Shown piece after piece: positions 9,836-17,450 of a stretch of DNA of 19,278 nucleotides. Position numbers and translations under genes: made by a program. This DNA comes from Spirochaetaceae bacterium (GTDB lineage Bacteria > Spirochaetota > Spirochaetia > DSM-27196 > PWMO01): the NCBI GenBank assembly GCA_003558175.1, contig PWMO01000503.1:1-19278 (forward strand). Direction: 5' to 3'. The stretch's first letter is position 1. Every line of letters starts with the position of its first letter. Below the pieces are notes generated by a model that searched no databases, was not told the DNA's origin, and worked only from the letters and a program-made list of their open reading frames with translations.

Positions 9836-11407
9836 ATGAACGAAGACTCGTGGGATTACAGCCTCTTCTGGAACGAGGCTATGAAACAGATAGAAGAAGA
9901 AATCTCCGAGCAGGAGTTCGCCATGTGGTTCAACCGCATGGAGTACGCCCATGCGGCTGAGGCTTGCATCTTTGTTTCCGTACCGTCGTCCTTCTACCGC
10001 GATCAGGTAAAACAGCGCTACCTGAACCTGATCGAGCGCAAGCTGCAGGAACTGTCCGGCACGGAACTCACGCTGGAGTTCGAAGTACACCGCATCATAC
10101 AGCATGGCGGCACTGCCGCCGGCGACGGGAACGCCGGCGGCCGGCACACTGCTGCCTCGTCGGCCGAAGCAGCCGGCGCATCAGCCGCAACCGCGGGATC
10201 CGGTCACTCGGTTTCCGACCACAACGGGGCGCCCGGCCAGACCGCCCTCGCAACAGACGCCAACGGTTCGCCCGACGGCACGCACGGGGCCCGCGGCACA
10301 GCGGCACAGAGCGGCAACTCACCGGGCCAGGCCGGCTCCACGTCCGTTCCGCGCCGCCGCCGCCCACCGCACTCCACGCTGCGCGAAGAATACACCTTCG
10401 ACAACTTCGTCATCGGCAACAACAACTCCTTCGCCGCCAACGCCGCCATGGCCATCGCCCGCAACCCGGGCACCGGCTACAACCCGTGCCTCATCTACGG
10501 CGGCGTCGGCCTCGGCAAGACGCACCTGATCCAGTCCATCGGCAACCAGGTGTACCAGGAGTATGACAACCTCAAGATTGTCTACGTCACCATGGAGAGT
10601 TTCACCAACGACTTCATCCAGTCCATCCGCGAAAAAAAGACTCAGGCGTTCAAGAGCAAGTATCGCTACGCCGACGTGCTGCTGATAGACGACATCCATT
10701 TTCTCCAGAAGAAGCCGGAAACCCAGGAAGAGCTCTTCCACACGTTCAACGCCCTGTACGACTCCAACAAGCAGATGGTCTTCACCTGCGACCGCCCCGT
10801 CAGTGAAATCCGCGATCTCACCGACCGGCTGCGCAGCCGATTCGAGCGCGGCCTGAACGTCGACCTGCAGCCGCCGTCGTACGAGACCCGCTACGCCATT
10901 CTCAACAAGAAGATCGAACGCTCCAACCTCGACATCCCACGGGAAGTCATCGAACTGGTCTGCAACAACGTCACCACCAACGTCCGTGACCTCGAAGCCG
11001 CGCTCACCAAGCTGATCGCCTACGCCGACCTCGTTGACAAGGACATCACCCTCGAAGTCGCCAAGCACCAGCTCAAGGACTTCTTCGCCAGTCCCAAGCA
11101 GAACAACGTCACCATGGACATCATCCAGCGCACCGTCGCTGATTACTTCAACCTGTCCAGCCAGGACATGAAGGGAAAGAAGCGAACCAAAGTCATCGCC
11201 TTCCCGCGCCAGATCGCCATGTACATCTCGCGCGAAATGACGGAGTACTCCACCACTGAAGTCGGCCTCGAGTTTGGCGGCCGTGACCACACCACCGTCA
11301 TGCACGCCTGCCAGCGCATCGAGAACCGCATGCGCACCGATCCAACCCTCGAGCCCACCATTCAGTTTCTGATTCGCCAGATCAAGGAGCAGAGTACAAA
11401 GTCGTGA
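9836..11407 (+). CDS. dnaA: Chromosomal replication initiator DnaA
   Basis: DnaA is the AAA+ initiator that binds DnaA boxes and unwinds oriC. It has 523 residues. Domain I (1 to about 85) has the usual helix-rich start FWNEAMKQIEEEISEQEF. Domain II (about 90-182) is long and low in complexity, rich in Gly, Ala, Ser and Thr. Domain III has Walker A GGVGLGKT (222-229) and Walker B LIDDIHF (283-289). Domain IV carries the DNA-binding signature GGRDHTTVMHA (481-491). ATG at 9836 follows GAGGTGAGGG at good distance. It is the first gene of the rightward replication cluster and is divergent from gyrB. The A7 tract near 10632 is inside an intact frame. Identification is certain. Confidence 0.99.
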   Translation: MNEDSWDYSLFWNEAMKQIEEEISEQEFAMWFNRMEYAHAAEACIFVSVPSSFYRDQVKQRYLNLIERKLQELSGTELTLEFEVHRIIQHGGTAAGDGNAGGRHTAASSAEAAGASAATAGSGHSVSDHNGAPGQTALATDANGSPDGTHGARGTAAQSGNSPGQAGSTSVPRRRRPPHSTLREEYTFDNFVIGNNNSFAANAAMAIARNPGTGYNPCLIYGGVGLGKTHLIQSIGNQVYQEYDNLKIVYVTMESFTNDFIQSIREKKTQAFKSKYRYADVLLIDDIHFLQKKPETQEELFHTFNALYDSNKQMVFTCDRPVSEIRDLTDRLRSRFERGLNVDLQPPSYETRYAILNKKIERSNLDIPREVIELVCNNVTTNVRDLEAALTKLIAYADLVDKDITLEVAKHQLKDFFASPKQNNVTMDIIQRTVADYFNLSSQDMKGKKRTKVIAFPRQIAMYISREMTEYSTTEVGLEFGGRDHTTVMHACQRIENRMRTDPTLEPTIQFLIRQIKEQSTKS

Positions 11408-11494
11408 TACAATCCACCCCGCGACCGGCAGACGGAACCGGCAGCAGACAGAATCGGCGCGCAAAACATCGTGATAACCGGTGGAAAAATGGAC

Positions 11495-11500
11495 TATACT
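11495..11500 (+). promoter_or_regulatory. Possible -10 box of a dnaN promoter inside oriC
   Basis: TATACT at 11495-11500 is the same hexamer used in the stronger predicted promoters of this window. No convincing -35 lies upstream; the best-spaced hexamer is TGATAA. It sits between a weak and a perfect DnaA box, so DnaA binding could influence it. Confidence 0.3.
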
Positions 11501-11517
11501 TTGGCCGGAGTCGAACA

Positions 11518-11526
11518 TGTGGATAA
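11518..11526 (-). promoter_or_regulatory. DnaA box, perfect consensus
   Basis: TGTGGATAA on the plus strand is the exact reverse complement of the consensus TTATCCACA. It lies in the dnaA-dnaN gap, upstream of the proposed unwinding element. Confidence 0.9.
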
Positions 11527-11591
11527 CCAAACGCCTGGTTCGGCCAGGATATTCAGACGGTAAGCGTATATGAAACCAGAACCTGAGTCGG

Positions 11592-11600
11592 TTTTCCACA
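11592..11600 (+). promoter_or_regulatory. DnaA box next to the unwinding element
   Basis: TTTTCCACA fits the relaxed DnaA-box consensus TTWTNCACA. Its orientation and position, just before the C-rich stretch and the CTA triplets, match the box that starts the basal unwinding system in Bacillus subtilis. Confidence 0.75.
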
Positions 11601-11612
11601 TGCTCACAGCCC

Positions 11613-11639
11613 CTACTACTACCGTTACTAGAATTTCTA
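11613..11639. promoter_or_regulatory. DnaA-trio-like basal unwinding element
   Basis: From 11613 the plus strand reads, in 3-nt steps, CTA CTA CTA CCG TTA CTA GAA TTT CTA. Read on the other strand these are the 3'-GAT/AAT-type trios on which DnaA assembles. Seven of nine steps fit the trio pattern, all in one phase. The run follows a DnaA box and a CCCC stretch, as in the known bacterial arrangement. Confidence 0.7.
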
Positions 11640-11680
11640 TCCTAGAGAAGAAATGTTGAAAGGCATAAGGAGTCGGACGA

Positions 11681-12784
11681 ATGAAGTTTGCATGCGATAG
11701 AGACGCCCTGCTCAAAGAAATCTCGGTTGCATCCGAGATCATCTCATCCAGAAACACGCTGTCGATCCTCTCGAACGTCTTTCTCGATGCACGCGACAAC
11801 ACCGTCGTCCTCAAGGCAACCGATCTCAAAGTGGGCTTCGAAACCCGCATTCCGGTAGAAGTCAGCACGCCCGGCCGTACCACCATCTTCTGCGACAAAC
11901 TGCTCGGGATCCTGCGGACCGTTCCTGAAGGCGATGTCGAGTTTGAACTCAAAGACAACGGCCTGTTTGTCATTCGTCCGCGCACGCGCAAAGTCGATTT
12001 TCGGCTCAAGAGCATCGATGCCGAGAAGTTCCCCGAGGTCCACGTCGCACCGGACGATCAATACTTCGAAGTTTCGCAGCGCGATTTTATCGATATGGTC
12101 GGGCAGACCATCTTTGCCGTCTCAGACGACGAAACGCGCTACTTCATGAACGGCGTCTACATGGAACAGGACCAGGGCGAACTGGTGATGGTCGCCACCG
12201 ACGGGCGCCGGCTCTCGTTCGTCAAGAAAGTTCCGGGTAACCCGGTGCCGGAGATCCCCGGCGTCATCATCCCACCCAAAGTACTGACCCTTGTGCGCAA
12301 GCTCGCCTCCGGCGAAGGGAGCTTCCAGCTCGCGGTGACCGACAAAAACATCTTCGTCAAGTTTGAAAACCGCAAAGTCTCGTCGGCGCTTATCGAAGGG
12401 CAGTTTCCCAACTATCGCCGGGTTGTGCCGGAGAGCCAGCAGTATGAAATCACCGTAGCGAAGGAAGACCTCCTCGACGCGCTCAAGCGCGTTTCGCTGC
12501 TGGTAGAGAAGAGCCGGCGCATCTACATCAACCTGAGTGAAAACCAGATGGCAATCGCCGGCGAAGAGAGCGATATCGGCGCAGCCACCGAGGAAGTCTC
12601 GTGTGAGTACACCGGCCCCGAGAACCGCATCGCCCTCAACTACCTCTACCTGTTTGAGCCGCTGCGAGTTATCGACACCGACAAAGTCACGCTGCAGTAC
12701 ACCGAGGCAAACAAGGCCATTACCGTCTATTCGTCGCCGCGCAAGGAGTACTTTCATATCGTTATGCCGATGCAGCTCGATTGA
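11681..12784 (+). CDS. dnaN: DNA polymerase III beta subunit (sliding clamp)
   Basis: This is the ring-shaped processivity clamp for DNA polymerase III, which is also the docking site for repair proteins. At 367 residues it has the standard length for the three-domain clamp. It opens MKFACDRDALLKEISVASEIISSRNTL by family rule and ends YFHIVMPMQLD, with the conserved C-terminal MPM(Q/R)L that forms part of the protein-binding pocket. Domain boundaries fall near residues 125 and 250. The ATG is preceded by TAAGGAG at a slightly long spacing. It follows oriC and precedes recF by 65 bp in a likely operon. Confidence 0.98.
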   Translation: MKFACDRDALLKEISVASEIISSRNTLSILSNVFLDARDNTVVLKATDLKVGFETRIPVEVSTPGRTTIFCDKLLGILRTVPEGDVEFELKDNGLFVIRPRTRKVDFRLKSIDAEKFPEVHVAPDDQYFEVSQRDFIDMVGQTIFAVSDDETRYFMNGVYMEQDQGELVMVATDGRRLSFVKKVPGNPVPEIPGVIIPPKVLTLVRKLASGEGSFQLAVTDKNIFVKFENRKVSSALIEGQFPNYRRVVPESQQYEITVAKEDLLDALKRVSLLVEKSRRIYINLSENQMAIAGEESDIGAATEEVSCEYTGPENRIALNYLYLFEPLRVIDTDKVTLQYTEANKAITVYSSPRKEYFHIVMPMQLD

Positions 12785-12849
12785 CCCCCAGGCGTGGTCC
12801 CGGCTGCAGCTCCAAACTCGCACCGCGCACCGTGCATCGAGAGTAGAAC

Positions 12850-14046
12850 GTGAGGTTTCGCTCACTGCGCTGCTACAACTTTCGCAACCTCGAGAACGCC
12901 GAGATCGATCTCGCCGCTCCGGAAGTCTTCCTGGTCGGAGAGAACGGCCAGGGCAAGAGCAACTTCCTTGAAGCGGTCTACCTGCTCTGCTACGGCAGTT
13001 CCTTCCGCACCCGAAGCGACGCCATTCTCGCGCGCCACAACCAGTACGAGTGCGCCCTTGCCGCACGCATCAGCGACGACCCGGCCGGCGACGCCACAAG
13101 CGGCATAGTCGACCCCGGCCAGGCCGCAGATCCGGTCACGTCCTCTTCGGCTGACGGCCCGGGCCACGCTGCCGGCACCGGCTCCGCTCCCCGCCCCGCC
13201 ACCGTCGGCGAACGCAAGATCACCTGGCGCGACGGCAAGAAGCAGATCGTGGTTGACGGCAACGAGATCACCGATCGCAAGGACCTGATCCGGTCCATGC
13301 CGTGCATCGTCTTCTGTCACGACGATATCCACTTCGTTCGCGGCGCGCCGGAGATGCAGCGCTACTTCTTCGATCAGACACTGAGCCTCGACGACCCCAT
13401 GTTCATCGACACCCTGCGCGGCTATCGGCGCATCCTCAAGAGCCGCAACAGCGCGCTCAAGGAATACCGCGTTGACCTGCTGCCGGTGTACAATCAGCAA
13501 CTGGCCGAAACCGGCCTCGAGATCCAGCGCCGCCGCCGCCTTGCGGTTGAACGATTTTCGCGCACCTTTGGCGAGCTCTACCGCGGGATCTCGGGCTCCA
13601 GCGACGATCTGTTCATCGAGTACCGGCCGTCCTGGAAGAACGACCCACCAGCAGACAAGGTCGTTGCACTGCTGGAAGAACGAACGGAATCCGATCTCTC
13701 CCTCGGCACCACCACCAGCGGCCCGCACCGCGACCGCTTCCGCTTTGCCATGCACGGCGCCGACTACACCCAAACCGCATCCACCGGACAGCTCCGCCTC
13801 ACCTCGCTGGTGCTGCGCGTTGCCCAGGCGCATTTCTTCGCCGAGCGCGCCGGCCGCCGCCCGCTGCTGCTGCTCGACGACGTGATGCTCGAGCTCGATC
13901 CCGTGCGGCGCGCCCGTTTTCTCGCCGTCATGCCGCGCTACGAGCAGGCTCTCTTCACGTTTCTGCCCGACGAGCAGTACACCTCCTACCGCAAAGATGC
14001 TACACTGGTGTACCGGGTTGCCGACGGCCGCCTCACTGCCGAGTAG
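12850..14046 (+). CDS. recF: DNA replication and repair protein RecF
   Basis: RecF is an SMC-like ATPase that helps load RecA at gaps. It starts at GTG 12850 with MRFRSLRCYNFRNLENAEID. Walker A is GENGQGKS (30-37). The signature stretch reads STGQLRL, and Walker B is LLLLDDVMLELD, followed by the family C-terminus. It has 398 residues, about 35-40 more than usual. The excess is a Pro/Gly/Ala/Ser-rich insertion at about residues 76-119, in the strand region after Walker A. The core on either side looks intact. The signature motif is usually SQGQQR, so STGQLR is a variant. There is no strong Shine-Dalgarno, and coupling to dnaN is possible. Confidence 0.95.
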   Translation: MRFRSLRCYNFRNLENAEIDLAAPEVFLVGENGQGKSNFLEAVYLLCYGSSFRTRSDAILARHNQYECALAARISDDPAGDATSGIVDPGQAADPVTSSSADGPGHAAGTGSAPRPATVGERKITWRDGKKQIVVDGNEITDRKDLIRSMPCIVFCHDDIHFVRGAPEMQRYFFDQTLSLDDPMFIDTLRGYRRILKSRNSALKEYRVDLLPVYNQQLAETGLEIQRRRRLAVERFSRTFGELYRGISGSSDDLFIEYRPSWKNDPPADKVVALLEERTESDLSLGTTTSGPHRDRFRFAMHGADYTQTASTGQLRLTSLVLRVAQAHFFAERAGRRPLLLLDDVMLELDPVRRARFLAVMPRYEQALFTFLPDEQYTSYRKDATLVYRVADGRLTAE

Positions 14047-14180
14047 GCCGGCCGATCAGGCCTGCCGAGTAAGCCGGGCCGGCCGGCAGGTTGTGCGGCC
14101 TGCGCGCCGGGCGAACGGCGATCACGCCCGCCGCTGCACCTCCAACCCAGGAGCGCCAGAATAAACCCCGGAGCGTCAGA
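14047..14180. other. recF-dciA gap with duplicated start region
   Basis: This GC-rich 134-bp gap contains many GGCCGG/GCCGGC elements. Just before the next gene is an imperfect 16-bp direct repeat: GGAGCGCCAGAATAAA at 14150-14165 and GGAGCGTCAGAATGAA at 14170-14185. The second copy is the ribosome site and start codon of the DUF721 gene. The first is a near-copy without a start codon. Confidence 0.75.
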
Positions 14181-14801
14181 ATGAAGCACGCAGAAAGAGC
14201 AGGCGACATCCTCGACAGTTACTTCCGGCGCAACAGTATCTCCGGTGCTGAAACCTACGTAGCCTTCTACCGCAGCTGGGAGCAGATCGTCGGCCAGGAT
14301 ATCGCCAGTCATACCAACCTCACCGAAATCCGCAACCACGCGCTTTGCGTTGAAGTCGATCATCCCGCATGGATGCAGCAGGTCCAGCTGCGTCAGGCGC
14401 GCATTCTCAAGGCGGTCCAGCAGCGCTTCCCCTCTCTCGAGATCCGCACCCTCCACCTGCGCCTCGTCGAGAAACTCGGTCAGCTCGGTTCAGCACCCGC
14501 TCCCGCCGCAGCCCCCGCTGCAGCTCCCGCAAGCGCCGAGCCTGCAAACGCCGACCCTGCTCAGGCCGCCACAGAGCCGTCGGCTGCGGCACCGGCGCCC
14601 ACGGATGACGCCCCCGCTGCAGCTCCCGCAAGCGCCGATTCCGCCCAGGCCGACTCTGGGCACGCCGACCCTGGGAACGCGGACCCTGGGAACGCCGACC
14701 CCACCGAGCGCGCCATCGAGCAGATTGACTCTCCGGCCCTGCGCGCCTCGCTGCAACGTCTGCGGCAGGCCGTAAATCGCAAGGATCGGCAGGACAGGTA
14801 A
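14181..14801 (+). CDS. dciA: DUF721 protein, candidate replicative helicase loader DciA
   Basis: DUF721 proteins include DciA, which brings the DnaB helicase to the origin in bacteria lacking DnaC/DnaI. The domain (residues about 1-100) shows the family pattern: WEQIVGQDIASHT (33-45), LCVEVDHPAWMQQVQLRQARIL (the strand-helix core, from about 55), and LEIRTLHLRLV. It is followed by an Ala/Pro/Asp-rich tail (about 104-175) ending in four 5-residue repeats, then a short helix with many Arg/Lys residues. ATG 14181 has GGAGCG upstream. An in-frame upstream ATG at 14091 adds 30 residues unlike the family. Position after recF is as in several phyla. Function as DciA is inferred from domain and context. 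Confidence 0.85.
   Translation: MKHAERAGDILDSYFRRNSISGAETYVAFYRSWEQIVGQDIASHTNLTEIRNHALCVEVDHPAWMQQVQLRQARILKAVQQRFPSLEIRTLHLRLVEKLGQLGSAPAPAAAPAAAPASAEPANADPAQAATEPSAAAPAPTDDAPAAAPASADSAQADSGHADPGNADPGNADPTERAIEQIDSPALRASLQRLRQAVNRKDRQDR
14511..14539. repeat. 29-bp direct repeat, copy 1, in the DUF721 gene
   Basis: This perfect 29-bp direct repeat begins GCCCCCGCTGCAGC and ends AAGCGCCGA. Its second copy is at 14610-14638, 99 bp later and in frame. Both copies encode the same Ala/Pro-rich peptide, APAAAPASA. Confidence 0.9.
14610..14638. repeat. 29-bp direct repeat, copy 2, in the DUF721 gene
   Basis: This is the second identical copy of the 29-bp repeat starting at 14511. The offset is a multiple of three, which suggests an in-frame duplication that expanded the tail. 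Confidence 0.9.
14643..14702. repeat. 15-bp coding tandem repeat, four units
   Basis: Four 15-bp units, the last three GGGCACGCCGACCCT, GGGAACGCGGACCCT and GGGAACGCCGACCCC, encode AQADS, GHADP, GNADP and GNADP. They are in frame with the DUF721 gene (residues 155-174). The 15-bp unit keeps the frame when copies are gained or lost. Confidence 0.9.
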
Positions 14802-14891
14802 TGCCGACCAGGCCACACCAACCGGAGCCGTTCCCACGGCAGCCTCGCGCCGTACGCGCCAGCTCCCGTGCCAACAGCCGTCGCGGGTATC

Positions 14892-14920
14892 TTGACGGTT
14901 GGCTGCGCCATCGCTATACT
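14892..14920 (+). promoter_or_regulatory. Predicted strong sigma70 promoter of rpmH
   Basis: TTGACG (14892-14897, five of six) and TATACT (14915-14920, five of six) are separated by exactly 17 bp. The predicted start near 14927 gives a leader of about 83 nt before rpmH. This is the best promoter match in the window and probably drives rpmH-rnpA-yidC-jag. Confidence 0.75.
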
Positions 14921-15009
14921 GCACCCTCTGTTCACTATCGAACGATCAGATACGACAAAACCCCGCTACCTGTGTCGCGTTGCTCGGTGCAGGTAAGGAG
15001 ATAGAAAAC

Positions 15010-15165
15010 ATGAAACGGACCTATCAGCCCAGCAGACGCAAGCGCAACAGAAAGTTCGGCTTTCGGGCACGGATGAAGACCGTCGGAGGTCGCCTCGTGC
15101 TGAAGCGGCGTCGCGCCAAGGGCCGGAAGAAGCTTTCCGTAGCTGATGAGAAAAAGCCTTACTAG
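15010..15165 (+). CDS. rpmH: 50S ribosomal protein L34
   Basis: This small basic protein of the large ribosomal subunit starts [22 protein letters not shown] and continues with [19 protein letters not shown], the invariant L34 pattern. It has 51 residues, a few longer than the usual 44-47. The extra is the C-terminal SVADEKKPY, largely encoded in the stretch overlapping rnpA. AAGGAGA precedes the ATG at 15010. An upstream in-frame ATG at 14899 would put the promoter inside the gene and is rejected. Confidence 0.97.
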   Translation: MKRTYQPSRRKRNRKFGFRARMKTVGGRLVLKRRRAKGRKKLSVADEKKPY

Positions 15166-15529
15166 GCGTGAACGGCTTCGGCACAGAGACGAGATTGAGA
15201 ACGTCTTTCGCCGCGGCAGCAGCTATCGCTGCCGTGGACTGGCAATGAAGTGCAGCAAGAACGGGTTGAGCTGGAGTAGGGTGCTCGTGGTATCACCCCG
15301 CAGTGTGGGAAAAGCGGTACGCAGAAACCGGCTTCGCCGGGTTGGCAAAGAGATCTTTCGCACAATCAAGCACACGGTACTCGGCGGATATGACTTCGTG
15401 TTCGTTGTCTATCCCGGCGACTATTCGTTTCAAGAGCGGCAGGAGCAGTTCCTGCGGCTGCTCAGTGATGCGCGTGTGCATATCTTTCGTGACCGTGACC
15501 CCCACCATTCCACACGCCCCACGCACTGA
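15146..15529 (+). CDS. rnpA: Ribonuclease P protein component
   Basis: This is the basic protein partner of RNase P RNA in tRNA 5' maturation. It has 127 residues and opens [21 protein letters not shown], equivalent to the usual LTKRERL...F..VF start. The conserved RNA-binding motif appears as AVRRNRLRR (57-65). The central strands [12 protein letters not shown] and the later [10 protein letters not shown] fit the fold. The ATG at 15146 lies inside rpmH, so the two genes overlap by 20 nt in different frames. No better start is seen downstream. The last 15 residues are His/Arg/Pro-rich and unconserved. Confidence 0.95.
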   Translation: MRKSLTRRERLRHRDEIENVFRRGSSYRCRGLAMKCSKNGLSWSRVLVVSPRSVGKAVRRNRLRRVGKEIFRTIKHTVLGGYDFVFVVYPGDYSFQERQEQFLRLLSDARVHIFRDRDPHHSTRPTH

Positions 15530-15676
15530 TGATGACGCGGCCGATTCTGAAGCGGGCGTTCCCCGCCGTTGAGCGCGTTGTTCGGCGTCGGAGCGTTGTT
15601 CGCCGTGCCTCGGCGCGGAGCGAGTTGAGCGAAAACCCGTCCAAGCCCGGCGCTGGTGGCCGGACAAGGAGAATTG

Positions 15677-17428
15677 ATGGATAAGAGAACATTCTACGCG
15701 GTGATCCTCTCGATCATCGTAATTACCATCGGGTTCACGGTGCAAAACATGCTGTATCCGCCCGAGCCCCCGCCGGAAGCGCCGGTTGCCGAAGCGCCGG
15801 CTCCGGACCCCGTTGCTCCCGATCAGCCCGACGCTCCCGAAGCGCCGGCCCGTCCGCCGGAGCCCGGCATTGCGGAAGGTGAGATCCGTGCCGTACCTCG
15901 TGACGGCATCTCGCGCGAGCAGCGCGTTTACCAGAACGATCTCATCCGCGTGACCTTTACGCCGGAAGGCGGCTCGGTCACTTCGTTTCAGTTGCTCGAT
16001 CACCGCGACGGCGGCGACCCGGTGGATATGGTGAAGACTGGAGCGCCGGGACAGACCGCGTTCAACCTGCGTTTCGGCGGGATCGACAGTCCCGAGATTA
16101 CCGATCTGTTCCAGTACCGTCCGACCGATAACCGTCACGTGGTAGAGTTCTATCGTGATTTCTCTATCGGCGGTCGTGAAGACACGCCGTTTCGCGTTGT
16201 GCGACGCTACGTTTTCCACCCTGACGAGTACATGTTCGAGCTGCAGACCGTGTTGGAGAACAGCGTGAATGAGTTCATCCCGCTCGATTTCAACGGGCTG
16301 GCGTATACTATCGCCACCGGTCCCCAGATCGGGCCTGAGTTCAGCGAGCTCGATGGCAGGCAGGAGTTCCGCCGTTATCTGACCTATTCCGACGGCCGGC
16401 GGCGCAACGTCAACGTCTCATCGGGTTCGATCGAGATCCTGGCCGATCGCGTCAACTGGGCAGCCATTGCCGGCAAGTACTTCACCCTGATCGCCGTTCC
16501 CGGCGCTGCCGACTATCGTGTAGCCTTCTCCGCCGAGCCGGTAGAAGGGTTGCAGGATACCTCACGCATCTACGTCTCGCGCCCGATCATCCGCAGCTCG
16601 CGTAACACCGATACACTGCGCTTCTACGCCGGCCCCAAGACGCCCGCTCACCTTGCGCGCTACAATTCCGCATCGGACAACGCCTTCCGCACCCAGAACC
16701 TCGACCTTGACGAAGCGGTCGAAGGGCGCTTCCTGCTCGGTTGGCTTGAGAACATCCTGAAGTTTGCGCTCAACGCCATCTACCAGGTTGTTCCCAACTA
16801 CGGTATTGCCATCATCATTCTGACCATCATCGTCAAGGTTTTGATGTGGCCGCTCACGCATAAGAGCTTTGAATCGACCGCGCGCATGCAGACTCTCGCG
16901 CCAAAGCTGCAGGAGCTGCGCCAGAAGTACAAAGACAACCCGCAGAAGATGAACGCAGAGACTGCGGCGCTCTACAAGAAAGAGGGAATCAACCCCCTCG
17001 GCGGCTGTCTGCCAATGCTGCTGCAGTTCCCATTCTTCATCGCGATGTTCGGCCTGTTCAACAACCACTTCGATCTTCGCGGGGCGAGTTTCATATCCGG
17101 CTGGATCGACGATCTGTCGGCGCCCGAGTCAATCTGGAACTTCGGCGATTTCACGCTGCCGTTCCTCGGCTGGAACGATCTGCGCCTGCTGCCGATCATT
17201 TTTGTCGGCACTCAGCTGCTTTCGAGCAAGTTCATGCAGAGTCCGCAGGCTCAGGCCGGCCAGATGAAGATGATGACGTATATGCTCCCGGTCGTCTTCT
17301 TCTTCGTGCTCTACAACATGCCTTCCGGCTTGCTGGTCTACTGGATTCTGACCAACGTACTGACCGTCGGGCAGCAGGTTTACAACACGAAGTTCAAGAA
17401 GCAGGACGCTCCGGTAGCAGCGAGATAG
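15677..17428 (+). CDS. yidC: Membrane protein insertase YidC
   Basis: YidC inserts and folds inner-membrane proteins, alone or with Sec. It has 583 residues, the long diderm form. Transmembrane helix 1 is at about 6-27, then a Pro/Glu/Ala-rich linker (28-66), then a large periplasmic beta domain (about 70-345). The conserved insertase domain follows (about 350-575), with NYGIAIIILTIIVKVLMWPL, the cytoplasmic hairpin MQTLAPKLQELRQKYKDNPQ and the membrane-facing motif GGCLPMLLQFPFFIAMF. ATG 15677 follows AAGGAG by 5 nt. An ATG 7 codons upstream lacks a ribosome site. YidD, often encoded between rnpA and yidC, is absent from the 147-bp gap. Confidence 0.97.
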   Translation: MDKRTFYAVILSIIVITIGFTVQNMLYPPEPPPEAPVAEAPAPDPVAPDQPDAPEAPARPPEPGIAEGEIRAVPRDGISREQRVYQNDLIRVTFTPEGGSVTSFQLLDHRDGGDPVDMVKTGAPGQTAFNLRFGGIDSPEITDLFQYRPTDNRHVVEFYRDFSIGGREDTPFRVVRRYVFHPDEYMFELQTVLENSVNEFIPLDFNGLAYTIATGPQIGPEFSELDGRQEFRRYLTYSDGRRRNVNVSSGSIEILADRVNWAAIAGKYFTLIAVPGAADYRVAFSAEPVEGLQDTSRIYVSRPIIRSSRNTDTLRFYAGPKTPAHLARYNSASDNAFRTQNLDLDEAVEGRFLLGWLENILKFALNAIYQVVPNYGIAIIILTIIVKVLMWPLTHKSFESTARMQTLAPKLQELRQKYKDNPQKMNAETAALYKKEGINPLGGCLPMLLQFPFFIAMFGLFNNHFDLRGASFISGWIDDLSAPESIWNFGDFTLPFLGWNDLRLLPIIFVGTQLLSSKFMQSPQAQAGQMKMMTYMLPVVFFFVLYNMPSGLLVYWILTNVLTVGQQVYNTKFKKQDAPVAAR

Positions 17429-17450
17429 GCTTCCGCGCCCGCCCCGCCCG

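Larger units (their letters stand above)
11408..11680. other. oriC: Candidate chromosomal origin of replication (oriC), dnaA-dnaN gap
   Basis: The 273-bp dnaA-dnaN gap is the usual site of oriC. It contains a perfect DnaA box, TGTGGATAA at 11518-11526 (TTATCCACA on the minus strand). It also contains a TTTTCCACA box at 11592-11600 and a weaker box at 11480-11488 (TTTTCCACC on the minus strand). Twelve bases after the 11592 box a phased triplet run begins at 11613 (listed separately), followed by the AT-rich stretch GAATTTCTATCC. Genes left of dnaA run mostly leftward and those to the right run rightward, as expected for diverging forks. Confidence 0.8.

Noticed and set aside
10319..11599. Long open frame opposite dnaA and reaching into oriC
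   Set aside because: Val/Asp/Gly-rich antisense shadow of dnaA that also crosses the DnaA boxes.
14824..14844. Hairpin after the DUF721 gene as a terminator
   Set aside because: Only a 5-bp core stem (GCCGT/ACGGC) with no T-run; too weak in this GC-rich setting.
15530..15676. yidD between rnpA and yidC
   Set aside because: The gap is only 147 bp and contains no frame with the YidD cysteine/CPxC-type pattern.
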